From Amycolatopsis thermoflava N1165 (GTDB lineage Bacteria; Actinomycetota; Actinomycetes; Mycobacteriales; Pseudonocardiaceae), in assembly GCF_000473265.1 (NCBI RefSeq), contig NZ_KI421511.1, positions 6,368,360 to 6,432,359 of the forward strand: DNA of 64,000 bases, written 5' to 3'. This document shows, one piece after another, positions 43,084 through 52,927 of the stretch (the first letter of the stretch is position 1; each line of letters starts with the position of its first letter). The notes under the pieces are model-generated. The model did not search any database. It was not told the origin of the DNA and saw only the letters and a list, made by a program, of their open reading frames with translations. The translations under genes and the position numbers were made by a program.

Positions 43084-44039
43084 CCGGGCCGCACCCCGCG
43101 GTCGCCGCGGTGCGCCGCGCGGTGCGGAACCTGCTGGCGGAGTGCCCCGGCGTGCCCGCCATCGACGTGGCGCTGTCCGGCGGGGCCGATTCGCTGGCGC
43201 TCACCGAGGCCGCCGTGTTCGCCGGGCGGCGGCTCGGGCTGCCGGTGCGGGCACTGGTCGTGGACCACGGCCTGCAGGCGGGTTCCGCGCGCGTGGCCGA
43301 GGAGGCGGCCGGGACGGCGCGCAAGCTCGGAGTGGACTCCGCCGAAGTCCTGACCGTCGAGGTGACCGGCCCGGGTGGACCGGAAGCGGCCGCCCGGAAC
43401 GCCCGTTATGCCGCGCTCCGCGCACACCACCGCGGGATCGTCCTCCTCGGCCACACCCGCGACGACCAGGCCGAGACCGTCCTGCTCGGACTCGGGCGCG
43501 GCTCCGGTCCGCGCTCGATCGCCGGCATGCGTGCTGTGGATCTCCCGTGGGGTAGGCCACTCCTCGACGTGCCCCGCGCGACCACCCGGGACGCCTGCCG
43601 CGCGCTCGGCCTGACCCCGTGGGAGGACCCGCACAACCGCGATCCGCGCTACACCCGGGTGCGCCTGCGCGCGGAAGTGCTGCCGCTGCTGGAAGACGTC
43701 CTCAACGGCGGGGTCGCGGCGGCACTGGCCCGCACGGCCGCCCAGCTCAGGGAGGATTCCGAGGCGCTCGACGCGCTTGCCGCGGACTTCCTGGCACGGC
43801 ACGGAAAACCGGACATCGGGGAACTCGCGCCGCTGCCCGCATCCCTCCGCAGGAGGATCCTGCGGAACTGGCTCGCCGCGCACGGCGCGCGCGACCTCAC
43901 CGACGCCCACCTGCGGTCCGTCGACGCGCTGGTCGCGCGGTGGCGCGGCCAGGGCGGCGTTTGGCTACCCGGCGGCTTGGTGGTGACCCGGACGCATGGC
44001 AGGCTTGCCATGAATCCACCGGAAACAAGAGGGGACTGA
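43080..44039 (+). CDS. tilS: tRNA(Ile)-lysidine synthase
   Basis: It converts C34 of tRNA-Ile(CAU) to lysidine so that AUA is read correctly. The 319-aa protein is the short actinobacterial form. The N-type ATP-pyrophosphatase loop ALSGGADSLAL is at residue 32. VVDHGLQAGS and LLGHTRDDQAETVLLGLGRGSG follow, then RPLLDVPRAT and PHNRDPRYTRVRLR. GTG 43080 overlaps the metalloprotease stop. Confidence 0.95.
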   Translation: MTGPHPAVAAVRRAVRNLLAECPGVPAIDVALSGGADSLALTEAAVFAGRRLGLPVRALVVDHGLQAGSARVAEEAAGTARKLGVDSAEVLTVEVTGPGGPEAAARNARYAALRAHHRGIVLLGHTRDDQAETVLLGLGRGSGPRSIAGMRAVDLPWGRPLLDVPRATTRDACRALGLTPWEDPHNRDPRYTRVRLRAEVLPLLEDVLNGGVAAALARTAAQLREDSEALDALAADFLARHGKPDIGELAPLPASLRRRILRNWLAAHGARDLTDAHLRSVDALVARWRGQGGVWLPGGLVVTRTHGRLAMNPPETRGD

Positions 44040-44042
44040 CCC

Positions 44043-44597
44043 GTGTACGAAGGCGAGATCGCCTCCGTCCTCATCACCGAGCAGCAGATCAACGACAAGA
44101 TCACCGAGCTCGCCAAGCAGATCGCCGCGGACTACGAGCGCGAGACCTCTGCCGGCGACCTGCTGCTGGTGGGCGTGCTCAAGGGCGCCGTCATGTTCAT
44201 GACCGATTTCGCCCGGGTGCTGCCGATGCCGGCGCAGCTGGAGTTCATGGCCGTCTCCTCGTACGGTTCGTCCACGTCGTCCTCCGGCGTGGTGCGGATC
44301 CTCAAGGACCTCGACCGGGACATCACCGGGCGGCACGTGCTGATCGTCGAGGACATCGTCGACTCCGGACTGACCCTGTCCTGGCTGCTGAAGAACCTGG
44401 CGAGCCGCAACCCGGCGTCGCTGGAGGTCGTCACGCTGCTGCGCAAGCCGGAGGCGGTCAAGGTGGACGTGCCGGTGCGGTACGTCGGCTTCGACATCCC
44501 CAACGAGTTCGTGGTCGGGTACGGCCTCGACTACGCGGAGCGCTACCGGGACCTGCCCTACATCGGCACCCTTGATCCGAAGGTGTACGGCGCCTGA
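44043..44597 (+). CDS. hpt: Hypoxanthine phosphoribosyltransferase
   Basis: This purine salvage enzyme joins hypoxanthine or guanine to PRPP. The 184-aa protein has the PRPP loop [18 protein letters not shown] near residue 98, [15 protein letters not shown], the flexible loop with [12 protein letters not shown], and [17 protein letters not shown]. It starts 3 bp after tilS with a GTG. The tilS-hpt-(ftsH) order is ancient in bacteria; here an ESX-type island separates hpt from ftsH. Confidence 0.96.
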   Translation: MYEGEIASVLITEQQINDKITELAKQIAADYERETSAGDLLLVGVLKGAVMFMTDFARVLPMPAQLEFMAVSSYGSSTSSSGVVRILKDLDRDITGRHVLIVEDIVDSGLTLSWLLKNLASRNPASLEVVTLLRKPEAVKVDVPVRYVGFDIPNEFVVGYGLDYAERYRDLPYIGTLDPKVYGA

Positions 44598-44733
44598 ACA
44601 CGGTGCGTGAGCACCGGAAATTCGTGAACCCGAACGTGCCGGAACGCGTCATAACTGTCGGTGCGGTGCGTTAACCTACGCGAACGAGGGTGACGCGCCG
44701 CGATGCGGTACGGACGTGGGGTAGGGAGAACTG

Positions 44734-45102
44734 ATGGGGAGCTACGCGGACGCCGCGGCGTTCCGGAACGCCGCTGTGAACGGGCAGCTGGGGGTCGACC
44801 CGGACGCCGCGCAGGCGGTTCTGAAGAAGATCCGCCTCGGCAAGGACCAGGTGGAGAACCTGCTGCGCAACGCCGGAGCCCTGGCCGAGCCGCCCAAGCT
44901 CGGCAACAACCCGGTCGGCAACGCCATCGCCGCGAAGTTCGTGCAGCGCGCCGACGGGGGCGGCGAGTCGTACGCGACCGCGCTGCGCAACCTCTACAAC
45001 CAGTACCAGCAGGCCGAGGACGCCATCGTCGCGGCGATGAGCCACTACGACAAGATCGAGCAGGCCGCCGAAGACGCGCTGGCGTCCGGTCGTCAGGTCT
45101 GA
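44734..45102 (+). CDS. PE-like ESX substrate candidate
   Basis: This 122-aa helical protein has Ala/Gln-rich amphipathic helices and a C-terminal YQQAED that fits the YxxxD/E type VII export signal. It lacks a signal peptide and the strict PE dipeptide. It lies 20 bp before a WxG-bearing PPE-like gene, as paired PE/PPE genes do. The M. tuberculosis locus between hpt and ftsH also carries PE/PPE/Esx genes. Ribosome-binding site GTAGGGAG. Assignment is from context plus motif. Confidence 0.65.
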   Translation: MGSYADAAAFRNAAVNGQLGVDPDAAQAVLKKIRLGKDQVENLLRNAGALAEPPKLGNNPVGNAIAAKFVQRADGGGESYATALRNLYNQYQQAEDAIVAAMSHYDKIEQAAEDALASGRQV

Positions 45103-45122
45103 ACCCGGGGGGACCGATCACG

Positions 45123-46451
45123 ATGACTTCTCCGAGCAGCGAGCCCAGAGGCGAGGCCGTCCAGCTGGGCGACAACGGCGAGTCCGCCGCGCTGGTGCAG
45201 CAGGCCCGCAACAGCGCGGGCGGGTTCACCTACGGCGGCGACCGCGCCATCGCCAGCCCGCCGAACTGGGCCTCGCAGGAGAGCAACCAGCTCTACCTCG
45301 GCGCCACTCAGAACAACGACCCGGCCACGGCCGAGGCCACCGGGCGGCAGTGGCAGTCCCACGGCGACAGCCTGCACCAGGCGGCCGACGACCTGTACAA
45401 CGCGATCGCCGAGCTGGGCAACGCGTGGATCGGGCAGGGCTCCGGCTCAGCGCAGGGCGCGCTGGTCGGCATCGCCAACTCCAGCAAGCAGGCCGGCGAC
45501 GCGGCGCACACCATGTCGAACCGGATGGCGCAGCAGGCCGCGGCGGCCGCCGAGGTCAAGAAGATGCCCGCGCCGAAGGAGTTCGACCCGGCCAAGCAGA
45601 CCGCGGCGATGCTCGCCGGCGGTCCGGCCGCGATGGTCGCCGACATGAAGGTGCAGGCGGACGAGGCCCGCGCCGTGCACGCCCAGCAGGTCCAGTACTT
45701 CAACGCCTACACCCAGGCGATGGCCGAGGTGGACAGCGCGACCCCGAGCTTCGGCCCGGAGTCGCTCGGCCTGCCTGCGGACGGCCGCTTCGGCGGCACC
45801 TCGGCGCAGTCCGTCGGGGCCGGTTCCGGCGCGGTGCCCGGCGGCCTCGGATCGGTCGGGCTCGGCCCGGTCGGCGGCGTCACCACCGGGATCCCGGGCG
45901 CCGGCGCGGCCGGCTTCGCCGCCGGTGGCCAGCCCGGCGGTGTCCCTGGTCCGCACGGTGTCCCGGCGGCTCCCGCTCCGGCGGCCGGCGCGGCTTCCGG
46001 TGCGGGTCAGGTGACCGCGGTGCCGACGTCGTCCGGTGGCGGCGGTGCGGCGGCGCTGGGCGCGGTGGCGGGTCTCGGCACGGCGGGTCTCGCCGCGGTG
46101 GGTGGCAAGGCCGCTCTCGGCCGCGGCAGCAAGTCCGGCGCCAAGGAGCGCCCGGCCACCGACGAGACGGCGGCCAGCTCGGACCAGTCGCAGCAGGCCC
46201 ACGGCAACGCGCAGCAGCAGGCCCAGCAGCAGAGCCTCATGAACACCGGTGGCACCATCGGCGGGGCAGGCACCCCGCCGCCGGCGTCCGGCATGGGCGG
46301 CGGCATGGGTGCCGGCGCGCAGGGCTCGGAGGACGAGGAGCACACCCGTGCCTCCTTCCTCGTCGAGGCCGACCCCGACGAGGCGTTCGGCGCCAACGTG
46401 GCGACCGCGCCGCCGGTCATCGGGGCCTGGAACGACGAGGACGACCGCTGA
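45123..46451 (+). CDS. PPE-like ESX substrate candidate
   Basis: This 442-aa protein has an N-terminal helical domain to about residue 200 with GNAWIGQGSGSAQG (WxG hairpin) near residue 100. A Gly/Ala/Pro-rich middle (215-330) and a Gln-rich stretch follow. The acidic end HTRASFLVEADPDEAFG...VIGAWNDEDDR is a tail I associate with Pseudonocardiaceae PPE-like proteins. It should pair with the preceding small protein and be held by EspG. No ESX core genes (eccB-E, mycP) are in the window, so export must rely on a distant system. Confidence 0.7.
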   Translation: MTSPSSEPRGEAVQLGDNGESAALVQQARNSAGGFTYGGDRAIASPPNWASQESNQLYLGATQNNDPATAEATGRQWQSHGDSLHQAADDLYNAIAELGNAWIGQGSGSAQGALVGIANSSKQAGDAAHTMSNRMAQQAAAAAEVKKMPAPKEFDPAKQTAAMLAGGPAAMVADMKVQADEARAVHAQQVQYFNAYTQAMAEVDSATPSFGPESLGLPADGRFGGTSAQSVGAGSGAVPGGLGSVGLGPVGGVTTGIPGAGAAGFAAGGQPGGVPGPHGVPAAPAPAAGAASGAGQVTAVPTSSGGGGAAALGAVAGLGTAGLAAVGGKAALGRGSKSGAKERPATDETAASSDQSQQAHGNAQQQAQQQSLMNTGGTIGGAGTPPPASGMGGGMGAGAQGSEDEEHTRASFLVEADPDEAFGANVATAPPVIGAWNDEDDR

Positions 46452-46488
46452 TCCGGCGCAACCGCGCGAACCGGGAAAGAGGGACTTG

Positions 46489-47289
46489 ATGGCGCGAGCG
46501 GAGCTGCTCACTCCGCTGGAACTGGACTTCCTGTGGGAGTCCTTCGGAGCAGGCGAACTGCCGTACCCGCTGGAGGTGCGCTCGCACGGCGCGACGATGG
46601 ACGAGCGCGCGCAGCTGCGACGGCAGACCCTGGACCGGCTCGCCGCGCGCGGCGCGGCCGACGGCCGGGGCCGCCCCGCGCCGCACGTCGAGGAGTTCTT
46701 CGAGGTGCTGGCGGGGTCGGAGACCAGCCTGGACAGCGTGCACATCACCGCGCCGGACGCGCGTCCGCTGCTCGCCGTGGCGGCGGCGCTCGCCGGGCGC
46801 GGCGTGCTCGCGGTGCACGACGAGCGGGGCTTCCACTTCCAGCCGATGCCCGCGGACGGCCTCGCGAGCGCCATCGTGTCCCTGCTGCCCGCCGCCCGGC
46901 GGGGCAGCGAGAAGTCGATCACCGTGCCGCTCGAGCAGCTGATGACGGCCACCGGGGCCGACTTCCTGCAGCGCCGCGCCGCGGCCGGCGAGCGGACCAG
47001 CGCGGACGACGACCGCAAGGCGCTGGCCCGGCTCCAGGCCCAGCCGCGGCTGCGCGGCGGGCAGATCGGCGCCAACGCCCGCAGCCGCAGTGGCGCGAAG
47101 ACGAGGCCGCCGGTGCTGAGCTGGTTCGACACCGACGACGGCCGCTACTTCACGCAGGCCAGCCGCGGGCACGACGGCCGCGACTGGATCACCATCGCCC
47201 CCGCGGACGCGGCGAACCTGCGGCACCGGTTGAGCGAGATGCTGGTCAGCGCGGCTGGCGAGACGCTGGCGCCGGGTGGTGCCTGGTGA
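46489..47289 (+). CDS. espG: EspG-family ESX chaperone, first copy
   Basis: This 266-aa protein opens LLTPLELDFLWESFGAGELPYPL, the EspG signature, and later has LQAQPRLRGGQIGANAR, VLSWFDTDDGRYFT and a last helix ADAANLRHRLSEMLVSAAGE. EspG binds the PPE tip of PE/PPE pairs and keeps them soluble for ESX. It starts 37 bp after the PPE-like gene. Its last 80 bp form the first unit of the 170-bp array that follows. Confidence 0.85.
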   Translation: MARAELLTPLELDFLWESFGAGELPYPLEVRSHGATMDERAQLRRQTLDRLAARGAADGRGRPAPHVEEFFEVLAGSETSLDSVHITAPDARPLLAVAAALAGRGVLAVHDERGFHFQPMPADGLASAIVSLLPAARRGSEKSITVPLEQLMTATGADFLQRRAAAGERTSADDDRKALARLQAQPRLRGGQIGANARSRSGAKTRPPVLSWFDTDDGRYFTQASRGHDGRDWITIAPADAANLRHRLSEMLVSAAGETLAPGGAW

Positions 47290-47770
47290 GCCGTTTTGGG
47301 CAGGCTGGTGGGCGATGCGCTCCCACCCCGGTTGACCTCGCGAGCGTGCGGTGCCGGTTCACCGTCGCTCCCGTGGATGCGGCGAACCTGCGGCACCGGT
47401 TGAGCGAGATGCTGGTCAGCGCGGCTGGCGAGACGCTGGCGCCGGGTGGTGCCTGGTGAGCCGTTTTGGGCAGGCTGGTGGGCGATGTGCCGCCACCCGG
47501 GCCGACCTCGCGAGCGTGCGGTGCCGGTTCACCGTCGCCCCCGCGGATGCGGCGAACCTGCGGCACCGGTTGAGCGAGATGCTGGTCAGCGCGGCTGGCG
47601 AGACGCTGGCGCCGGGTGGTGCCTGGTGAGCCGTTTTGGGCAGGCTGGTGGGCGATGCGCTCCCACCCCGGTTGACCTCGCGAGCGTGCGGTGCCGGTTC
47701 ACCGTCGCTCCCGTGGACGCGGCGAACCTGCGGCACCGGGTGAGCGAGATGCTGGTCAGCGCCACCGGCG
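47200..47770 (+). repeat. 170-bp tandem array derived from the 3' end of espG
   Basis: Four units recur at exactly 170 bp: GGCGAACCTG at 47211, 47381, 47551 and 47721. Each unit holds the espG last-helix codons, the stop and a spacer (GAGCCGTTTTGGGCAGGCTG). Unit spacers 1-2 and 3-4 are almost identical to each other (CGCTCCCACCCCGG), and spacer 2-3 differs (TGCCGCCACCCGGG), so a 340-bp doublet may have been copied. As 170 is not a multiple of 3, the frame rotates and none of the extra units continues espG. The last unit fades into the second espG. This fills the 506-bp gap 47290-47795. Confidence 0.92.
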
Positions 47771-47795
47771 AGACCCCGACCCCGGAGAGCGCCCG

Positions 47796-48599
47796 GTGAA
47801 CCGCCCCGAGTTCTTCACCCCGATGACGTTCGACTTCCTCTGGGAGGCGGCGGGCATCGGCGAGCTGCCGTACCCGCTGCAGGTGCGCTCACACGGCGCG
47901 ACCATGGACGAGCGCGCGCGGCTGCGGCAGCGGGCCCACGAGGAGCTGAAGGCCCGCGGCCTGCGCGACCACTACGGCCGCCTCGACCCCCGGGTCGAGG
48001 ACTGGTTCCGCGTGCTGGCGCAGGGCTCCACCAGCATCGACGCCGTGCACATCCCGGACTTCCAGGTGCCACCGGTGTCGATCCTCGCCGCCACCGACGG
48101 CACGCTCGGCGTGGTCGCCATCCAGGACGCCGACGGCATCTGGATCCGGCCCGCCTTCCCGGAGGGGCTGGCCTCGACGGTCGTCGACCTGCTGCCGCCG
48201 GGCACGCGCGGCACGGAGGCTTCCATCACACTTCCGGTCGACGAGGCGCTGCGCATTCAGCCGGCCAGGGCGGCGGTCCCGGTCGGCGGCGACCCGAAGC
48301 CGCGGCGCCGGTCGCTGTCCGAGGGCTCCTCCGACCCGCGCGAGGCCTACGCGCGGCTCGCCGGCCAGCCCCGGCTGCGTGGTGGTCAACTGGCCGCGAA
48401 CAGCAGGTCCGAGGTGAGCGGTCGTCGCAGGTCACCGGTGCTGGGCTGGTTCGACACGGCCACCGGCCGGTACCTGAGCCTGTCCCGGCCGGGCGCCGAC
48501 GGGCGGGAGTGGGTGACCGTCTCCTCCGCGGACGCGAAAACGCTGCGCACCAGGCTGGGCGAGATGGTGGCGGGCGTCACAACCGAGCCGGGCAACTGA
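47796..48599 (+). CDS. espG: EspG-family ESX chaperone, second copy
   Basis: This 267-aa paralogue of the first copy opens FFTPMTFDFLWEAAGIGELPYPL, then RSHGATMDERARLRQRA, LAGQPRLRGGQLAANSR, and VLGWFDTATGRYLSLSR. It is clearly related along the whole length to the first copy but well diverged, so the gene duplication is older than the 170-bp array. GTG 47796 has GGAG 9 bp upstream. Two EspG copies for one PE/PPE pair suggest a heteromeric or substrate-split chaperone. Confidence 0.85.
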   Translation: MNRPEFFTPMTFDFLWEAAGIGELPYPLQVRSHGATMDERARLRQRAHEELKARGLRDHYGRLDPRVEDWFRVLAQGSTSIDAVHIPDFQVPPVSILAATDGTLGVVAIQDADGIWIRPAFPEGLASTVVDLLPPGTRGTEASITLPVDEALRIQPARAAVPVGGDPKPRRRSLSEGSSDPREAYARLAGQPRLRGGQLAANSRSEVSGRRRSPVLGWFDTATGRYLSLSRPGADGREWVTVSSADAKTLRTRLGEMVAGVTTEPGN

Positions 48600-48798
48600 C
48601 CCGAACCGCTCCGGGGAACCAGACCGCGGCACCGGCCGTTGACCTGCTTGAGACTCGTGCAGGTGCCCATGTCGGCCGGACTGTACCCTGGATGGACGGG
48701 GTGTTCCTCGCACACCGCAAGTTGTTGTCTACACCGTGACGGCGGATGTGACATCTACCGCCTAGCCAGGGAGGGTCGAGGCCGAACGGCCGAGGCAT

Positions 48799-51150
48799 AT
48801 GGACCGGAAGCGCCTGCTCAGGAACCCGCTGCTGTGGATCGTCGCGGTTGTGTTGATCTTCCTCGCGGTCAACACCCTCTTCGACAGCGACCGTGGATAC
48901 ACCCAGGTCCCCACTTCACAGGCGATCGCCCAGATCGACGACAACAACGTGAAGGAAGCCAACCTGGAGGACAAGGAGCAGCAGCTCAAGCTGTCGCTCA
49001 CGAACAAGATCGACGTCGACGGCCAGCAGGTCGACCAGATCATCACGCCGTTCCCGTCGGAGGCGACCGGCTCGATCTACCAGAAGCTGCTCGACCACAA
49101 GAACGTCAAGTTCACCACCACGGTCACGCAGCAGGGCTTCTTCACGCAGATCCTGTACTACATCATCCCGCTCGGCCTGCTGCTCCTGCTGCTGATGTGG
49201 ATGATGAACAACGCCCAGGGCGGCGGCAACCGCGTCCTCAACTTCGGCAAGTCCAAGGCCAAGCAGCTGAACAAGGACATGCCGAAGACGACGTTCGCCG
49301 ACGTGGCAGGCGCGGACGAGGCGGTCGAAGAGCTCTACGAGATCAAGGACTTCCTGCAGAACCCGGCCCGCTACCAGGCGCTGGGCGCGAAGATCCCCAA
49401 GGGTGTGCTGCTCTACGGCCCGCCCGGCACCGGTAAGACGCTGCTCGCGCGCGCCGTCGCCGGTGAGGCCGGCGTGCCGTTCTACACGATCTCCGGTTCG
49501 GACTTCGTCGAGATGTTCGTCGGTGTCGGCGCCTCCCGCGTTCGCGACCTGTTCGAGCAGGCCAAGCAGAACGCCCCGTGCATCATCTTCGTCGACGAGA
49601 TCGACGCGGTCGGCCGCCAGCGCGGCGCCGGCCTCGGCGGCGGTCACGACGAGCGCGAGCAGACCCTGAACCAGCTGCTCGTCGAGATGGACGGCTTCGA
49701 CTCGCGCGGCGGGATCATCCTGATCGCCGCGACGAACCGCCCGGACATCCTGGACCCGGCGCTGCTCCGCCCGGGCCGCTTCGACCGGCAGATCCCGGTG
49801 TCCGCGCCGGACCTGGCCGGCCGCCGCGCCATCCTCGAGGTGCACTCGAAGGGCAAGCCGCTGGCGCAGGGCGTCGACCTGAACGCGCTGGCCAAGCGCA
49901 CCGTGGGCATGTCCGGCGCCGACCTGGCCAACGTCATCAACGAGGCCGCGCTGCTCACCGCCCGTCAGAACGGGCACGTGATCACCGACGCGGCGCTGGA
50001 GGAGTCGGTCGACCGGGTCATTGGCGGGCCGGCGCGCAAGAGCCGGATCATCTCCGAGCAGGAGAAGAAGATCACCGCCTACCACGAGGGCGGGCACGCG
50101 CTCGCCGCGTGGGCGATGCCGGACCTCGAGCCGGTCTACAAGCTGACCATCCTGCCGCGCGGCCGGACCGGTGGGCACGCGCTCGTCGTCCCCGAGGACG
50201 ACAAGCAGCTGATGACCAGGTCCGAGATGATCGCCCGGCTGGTGTTCGCGATGGGTGGCCGCACCGCCGAGGAGCTGGTCTTCCACGAGCCGACCACCGG
50301 CGCGTCCTCCGACATCGAGCAGGCGACCAAGATCGCCAAGGCGATGGTCATGGAGTACGGCATGAGCGCCCGGCTCGGCGCCGTGAAGTACGGCCAGGAC
50401 CAGGGCGACCCGTTCCTGGGCCGCTCCGCGGGGCGTCAGGCGGACTACTCGCTCGAGGTCGCGCACGAGATCGACGAAGAGGTCCGCAAGCTCATCGAGA
50501 CCGCGCACACCGAGGCGTGGGAGGTGCTCAACACCTACCGCGACGTGCTCGACGACCTGGTGCTGGAGCTGCTGGAGAAGGAGACGCTCAGCCGCAAGGA
50601 CCTGGAGCGGATCTTCGCCACCGTCGAGAAGCGGCCGCACATCACCGTCTTCAACGAGTTCGGTGAGCGCACCCCGTCGGACAAGCCGCCGATCAAGACG
50701 CCGGGCGAGCTGGCGATGGAGCGCGGCGAGCCGTGGCCGCCGCCGGAGAAGAAGCCGGCGCCGCGTCAGGTGCCGACGCCGGTCGGGACCGCGCCGGGCG
50801 GCAGCGACCTGCCCGGTGGCCCGCCCTACAGCCAGCCGGAACCGCCGTCGAACCCGTACGCGCCCCCGTCGGGCGGGAACTACCCGCCGCCCAACGGCGG
50901 TGGCCGTCCGTACGGTCCGAACGGCACCGGTCAGTGGCCGCAGCCCTACAACGGCGGCAACCAGTCCGGTCCGCCGAACTACGGTGCGCCTCCGGGCTGG
51001 ACCCCGGCGACCCAGCCGGGTGGCCAGACCCCGTGGCGCCCGAACCAGGGCGAGCAGCCGCGGCAGGGCGACTGGTTCGGTGGCTCCGAGGAGGGCCAGG
51101 GCCAGCACCGGCGGAACCCCGACGAGCAGGACGGTCAAGATCGACAGTGA
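48799..51150 (+). CDS. ftsH: ATP-dependent zinc metalloprotease FtsH
   Basis: This membrane-bound AAA+ protease degrades membrane and regulatory proteins. The 783-aa protein has transmembrane helices near residues 10-28 and 115-135, AAA+ Walker A GPPGTGKT near 210, Walker B IIFVDEID, the SRH region ([22 protein letters not shown]), and the Zn site [10 protein letters not shown] near 428. A Pro/Gly/Asn-rich tail from about 640 is longer than in E. coli (644 aa total) and typical of actinobacteria. folE overlaps its 3' end. Confidence 0.97.
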   Translation: MDRKRLLRNPLLWIVAVVLIFLAVNTLFDSDRGYTQVPTSQAIAQIDDNNVKEANLEDKEQQLKLSLTNKIDVDGQQVDQIITPFPSEATGSIYQKLLDHKNVKFTTTVTQQGFFTQILYYIIPLGLLLLLLMWMMNNAQGGGNRVLNFGKSKAKQLNKDMPKTTFADVAGADEAVEELYEIKDFLQNPARYQALGAKIPKGVLLYGPPGTGKTLLARAVAGEAGVPFYTISGSDFVEMFVGVGASRVRDLFEQAKQNAPCIIFVDEIDAVGRQRGAGLGGGHDEREQTLNQLLVEMDGFDSRGGIILIAATNRPDILDPALLRPGRFDRQIPVSAPDLAGRRAILEVHSKGKPLAQGVDLNALAKRTVGMSGADLANVINEAALLTARQNGHVITDAALEESVDRVIGGPARKSRIISEQEKKITAYHEGGHALAAWAMPDLEPVYKLTILPRGRTGGHALVVPEDDKQLMTRSEMIARLVFAMGGRTAEELVFHEPTTGASSDIEQATKIAKAMVMEYGMSARLGAVKYGQDQGDPFLGRSAGRQADYSLEVAHEIDEEVRKLIETAHTEAWEVLNTYRDVLDDLVLELLEKETLSRKDLERIFATVEKRPHITVFNEFGERTPSDKPPIKTPGELAMERGEPWPPPEKKPAPRQVPTPVGTAPGGSDLPGGPPYSQPEPPSNPYAPPSGGNYPPPNGGGRPYGPNGTGQWPQPYNGGNQSGPPNYGAPPGWTPATQPGGQTPWRPNQGEQPRQGDWFGGSEEGQGQHRRNPDEQDGQDRQ

Positions 51151-51742
51151 GCTGACGCCCGGGGAGGGGCCGGTCTTCGACCAGGCGCGTGCCGAGAAAG
51201 CGGTGCGTGAGCTGCTGGAGGCCGTTGGCGAGAACCCGGACCGGGAGGGCCTTCGGGACACCCCGGCCCGGGTCGCCCGTGCGTACCGGGAGATGTTCGC
51301 CGGGCTGTACACGGATCCGGCGTCGGTGCTGGAGCGCACGTTCGACGAGTCGCACGAAGAGCTCGTCCTGGTCACCGACATCCCGATGTACAGCACGTGC
51401 GAGCACCACCTGGTGCCCTTCCACGGCGTCGCGCACGTGGGTTACATCCCGAACAGCCACGGCAAGGTCACCGGCCTGTCGAAGCTGGCCCGGCTGGTCG
51501 ACCTCTACGCGAAGCGCCCGCAGGTGCAGGAGCGGCTGACGTCGCAGATCGCCGACGCGCTGGTGCGGAAGCTGGAGCCGCGCGGGGTGATCGTCGTGGT
51601 CGAGGCCGAGCACCTCTGCATGTCGATGCGCGGGATCCGCAAGCCGGGCGCGCGCACCACGACGTCGGCGGTGCGCGGCATGCTGCAGACGTCGGCGACC
51701 TCCCGGGCGGAGGCGCTGGAGCTGATCAAGGGCCGTCGATGA
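51080..51742 (+). CDS. folE: GTP cyclohydrolase I
   Basis: First step of folate synthesis: GTP to dihydroneopterin triphosphate. The Zn and active-site motifs [10 protein letters not shown] and EHLCMSMRG are clear, as are [19 protein letters not shown] and [12 protein letters not shown]. The start is uncertain. Homology begins near [14 protein letters not shown] (51179), but the only in-frame ATG/GTG just upstream is GTG 51080, inside ftsH by 71 bp and without a good ribosome-binding site. A rarer start (ATC or CTG near 51141-51156) cannot be excluded. ATGA overlap with folP. Confidence 0.9.
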   Translation: MAPRRARASTGGTPTSRTVKIDSELTPGEGPVFDQARAEKAVRELLEAVGENPDREGLRDTPARVARAYREMFAGLYTDPASVLERTFDESHEELVLVTDIPMYSTCEHHLVPFHGVAHVGYIPNSHGKVTGLSKLARLVDLYAKRPQVQERLTSQIADALVRKLEPRGVIVVVEAEHLCMSMRGIRKPGARTTTSAVRGMLQTSATSRAEALELIKGRR

Positions 51743-52572
51743 CCACCGGGGCGCCGGACCGCTGTCTGGTGATGGGCGTCCTGAACGTCACGCCGGACTC
51801 GTTCTCGGATGGTGGGCGGTACCTCGACCTGGACGCGGCGCTGGCCCACGCGCACGAGATGTGGGACCGCGGCGCGGACATCATCGACGTGGGCGGCGAG
51901 TCGACGCGGCCGGGTTCGTCCAGAGTGGACGCGGAGACCGAGATCGCGCGGGTGCTGCCCGTGGTGCGGACGTTGGCCGCCGACGGCCTGCGGCTCTCGG
52001 TGGACACCACGCGCGCCGCCGTCGCGGAGGCGACGCTGGACGCGGGCGCGGAGATCATCAACGACGTGTCCGGCGGCCTGGCCGATCCGGACATGGCGAA
52101 GGTGGCCGCGAGCAGCCAGGCGCCGTGGGTGCTGATGCACTGGCGCGGGCACAGCAAGGACATGAACGCGCTGGCCGAGTACGACGACGTGGTCGAGGAC
52201 GTGCGGCGCGAGTTGCAGGCGCGGGTCGACGCCGCGCTGGCCGCCGGGGTCGCGCCGGAGAAGATCGTCATCGACCCCGGGCTGGGGTTCGCCAAGCGCG
52301 CGGAACACGACTGGGCGTTGCTGAACCGCCTGGACGTGTTCCTGGACATGGGTTTCCCGGTGCTGGTGGGCGCTTCCCGCAAGCGGTTCCTGGGCAGCCT
52401 GCTGGCCGACGACAGCGGTGCGCCGCGGCCGCCGGACGGCCGGGAGGACGCGACGGCGGCGGTGTCGGCGATCGCCGCGGTGAAGGGGGCGTGGGGCGTG
52501 CGGGTGCACAACGTGGGTGCGTCGCTGGACGCGGTCGCGGTCGCCGCGGCGTGGAGGCGCGGGCGTGCCTGA
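51739..52572 (+). CDS. folP: Dihydropteroate synthase
   Basis: It joins p-aminobenzoate to dihydropterin pyrophosphate; target of sulfonamides. The 277-aa TIM barrel has [16 protein letters not shown] at residue 10, [12 protein letters not shown] near 50, [22 protein letters not shown], and GASRKRFLG with the sulfa-loop residues. It overlaps folE by 4 bp and folB by 8 bp. Confidence 0.96.
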   Translation: MTTGAPDRCLVMGVLNVTPDSFSDGGRYLDLDAALAHAHEMWDRGADIIDVGGESTRPGSSRVDAETEIARVLPVVRTLAADGLRLSVDTTRAAVAEATLDAGAEIINDVSGGLADPDMAKVAASSQAPWVLMHWRGHSKDMNALAEYDDVVEDVRRELQARVDAALAAGVAPEKIVIDPGLGFAKRAEHDWALLNRLDVFLDMGFPVLVGASRKRFLGSLLADDSGAPRPPDGREDATAAVSAIAAVKGAWGVRVHNVGASLDAVAVAAAWRRGRA

Positions 52573-52927
52573 CCGGATCACGCTCACCGGGCTGCGGGTG
52601 TTCGGGCGGCACGGGGTGTTCGAGCACGAGAAGCGGGACGGGCAGGAGTTCGTCGTCGACATCGTGGCGTGGCTGGACCTCGCGCCTGCCGCCGCTTCGG
52701 ACGATCTGACGCAGACCCTGCACTACGGCGAGCTGGCGCAGCTGGCGGCGGACATCGTCGGCGGTGAGCCGTACGACCTGATCGAGAGCGTCGCGGGCCG
52801 GATCGCGGACGAGGTGCTGAAGGATTCGCGGTTGTCCGCGGTCGAGGTGACGGTGCACAAACCGTCGGCGCCGATCCCGCTGAACTTCGCGGACGTGGCG
52901 GTGACCGTGCACCGGGAGCGCGGGTGA
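52565..52927 (+). CDS. folB: Dihydroneopterin aldolase
   Basis: It forms 6-hydroxymethyl-dihydropterin and glycolaldehyde. The 120-aa protein has GLRVFGRHGVFEHEKRDGQEF with the active Glu, TLHYGELAQLA, LIESVAGRIAD, and VTVHKPSAPIP, all family hallmarks. Start GTG 52565 overlaps folP. Confidence 0.95.
   Translation: MPDRITLTGLRVFGRHGVFEHEKRDGQEFVVDIVAWLDLAPAAASDDLTQTLHYGELAQLAADIVGGEPYDLIESVAGRIADEVLKDSRLSAVEVTVHKPSAPIPLNFADVAVTVHRERG

Noticed and set aside
47351-47629. Small genes of about 92-117 residues inside the 170-bp array
   Set aside because: They are the espG tail read from neighbouring units in rotated frames, with no start signals of their own.
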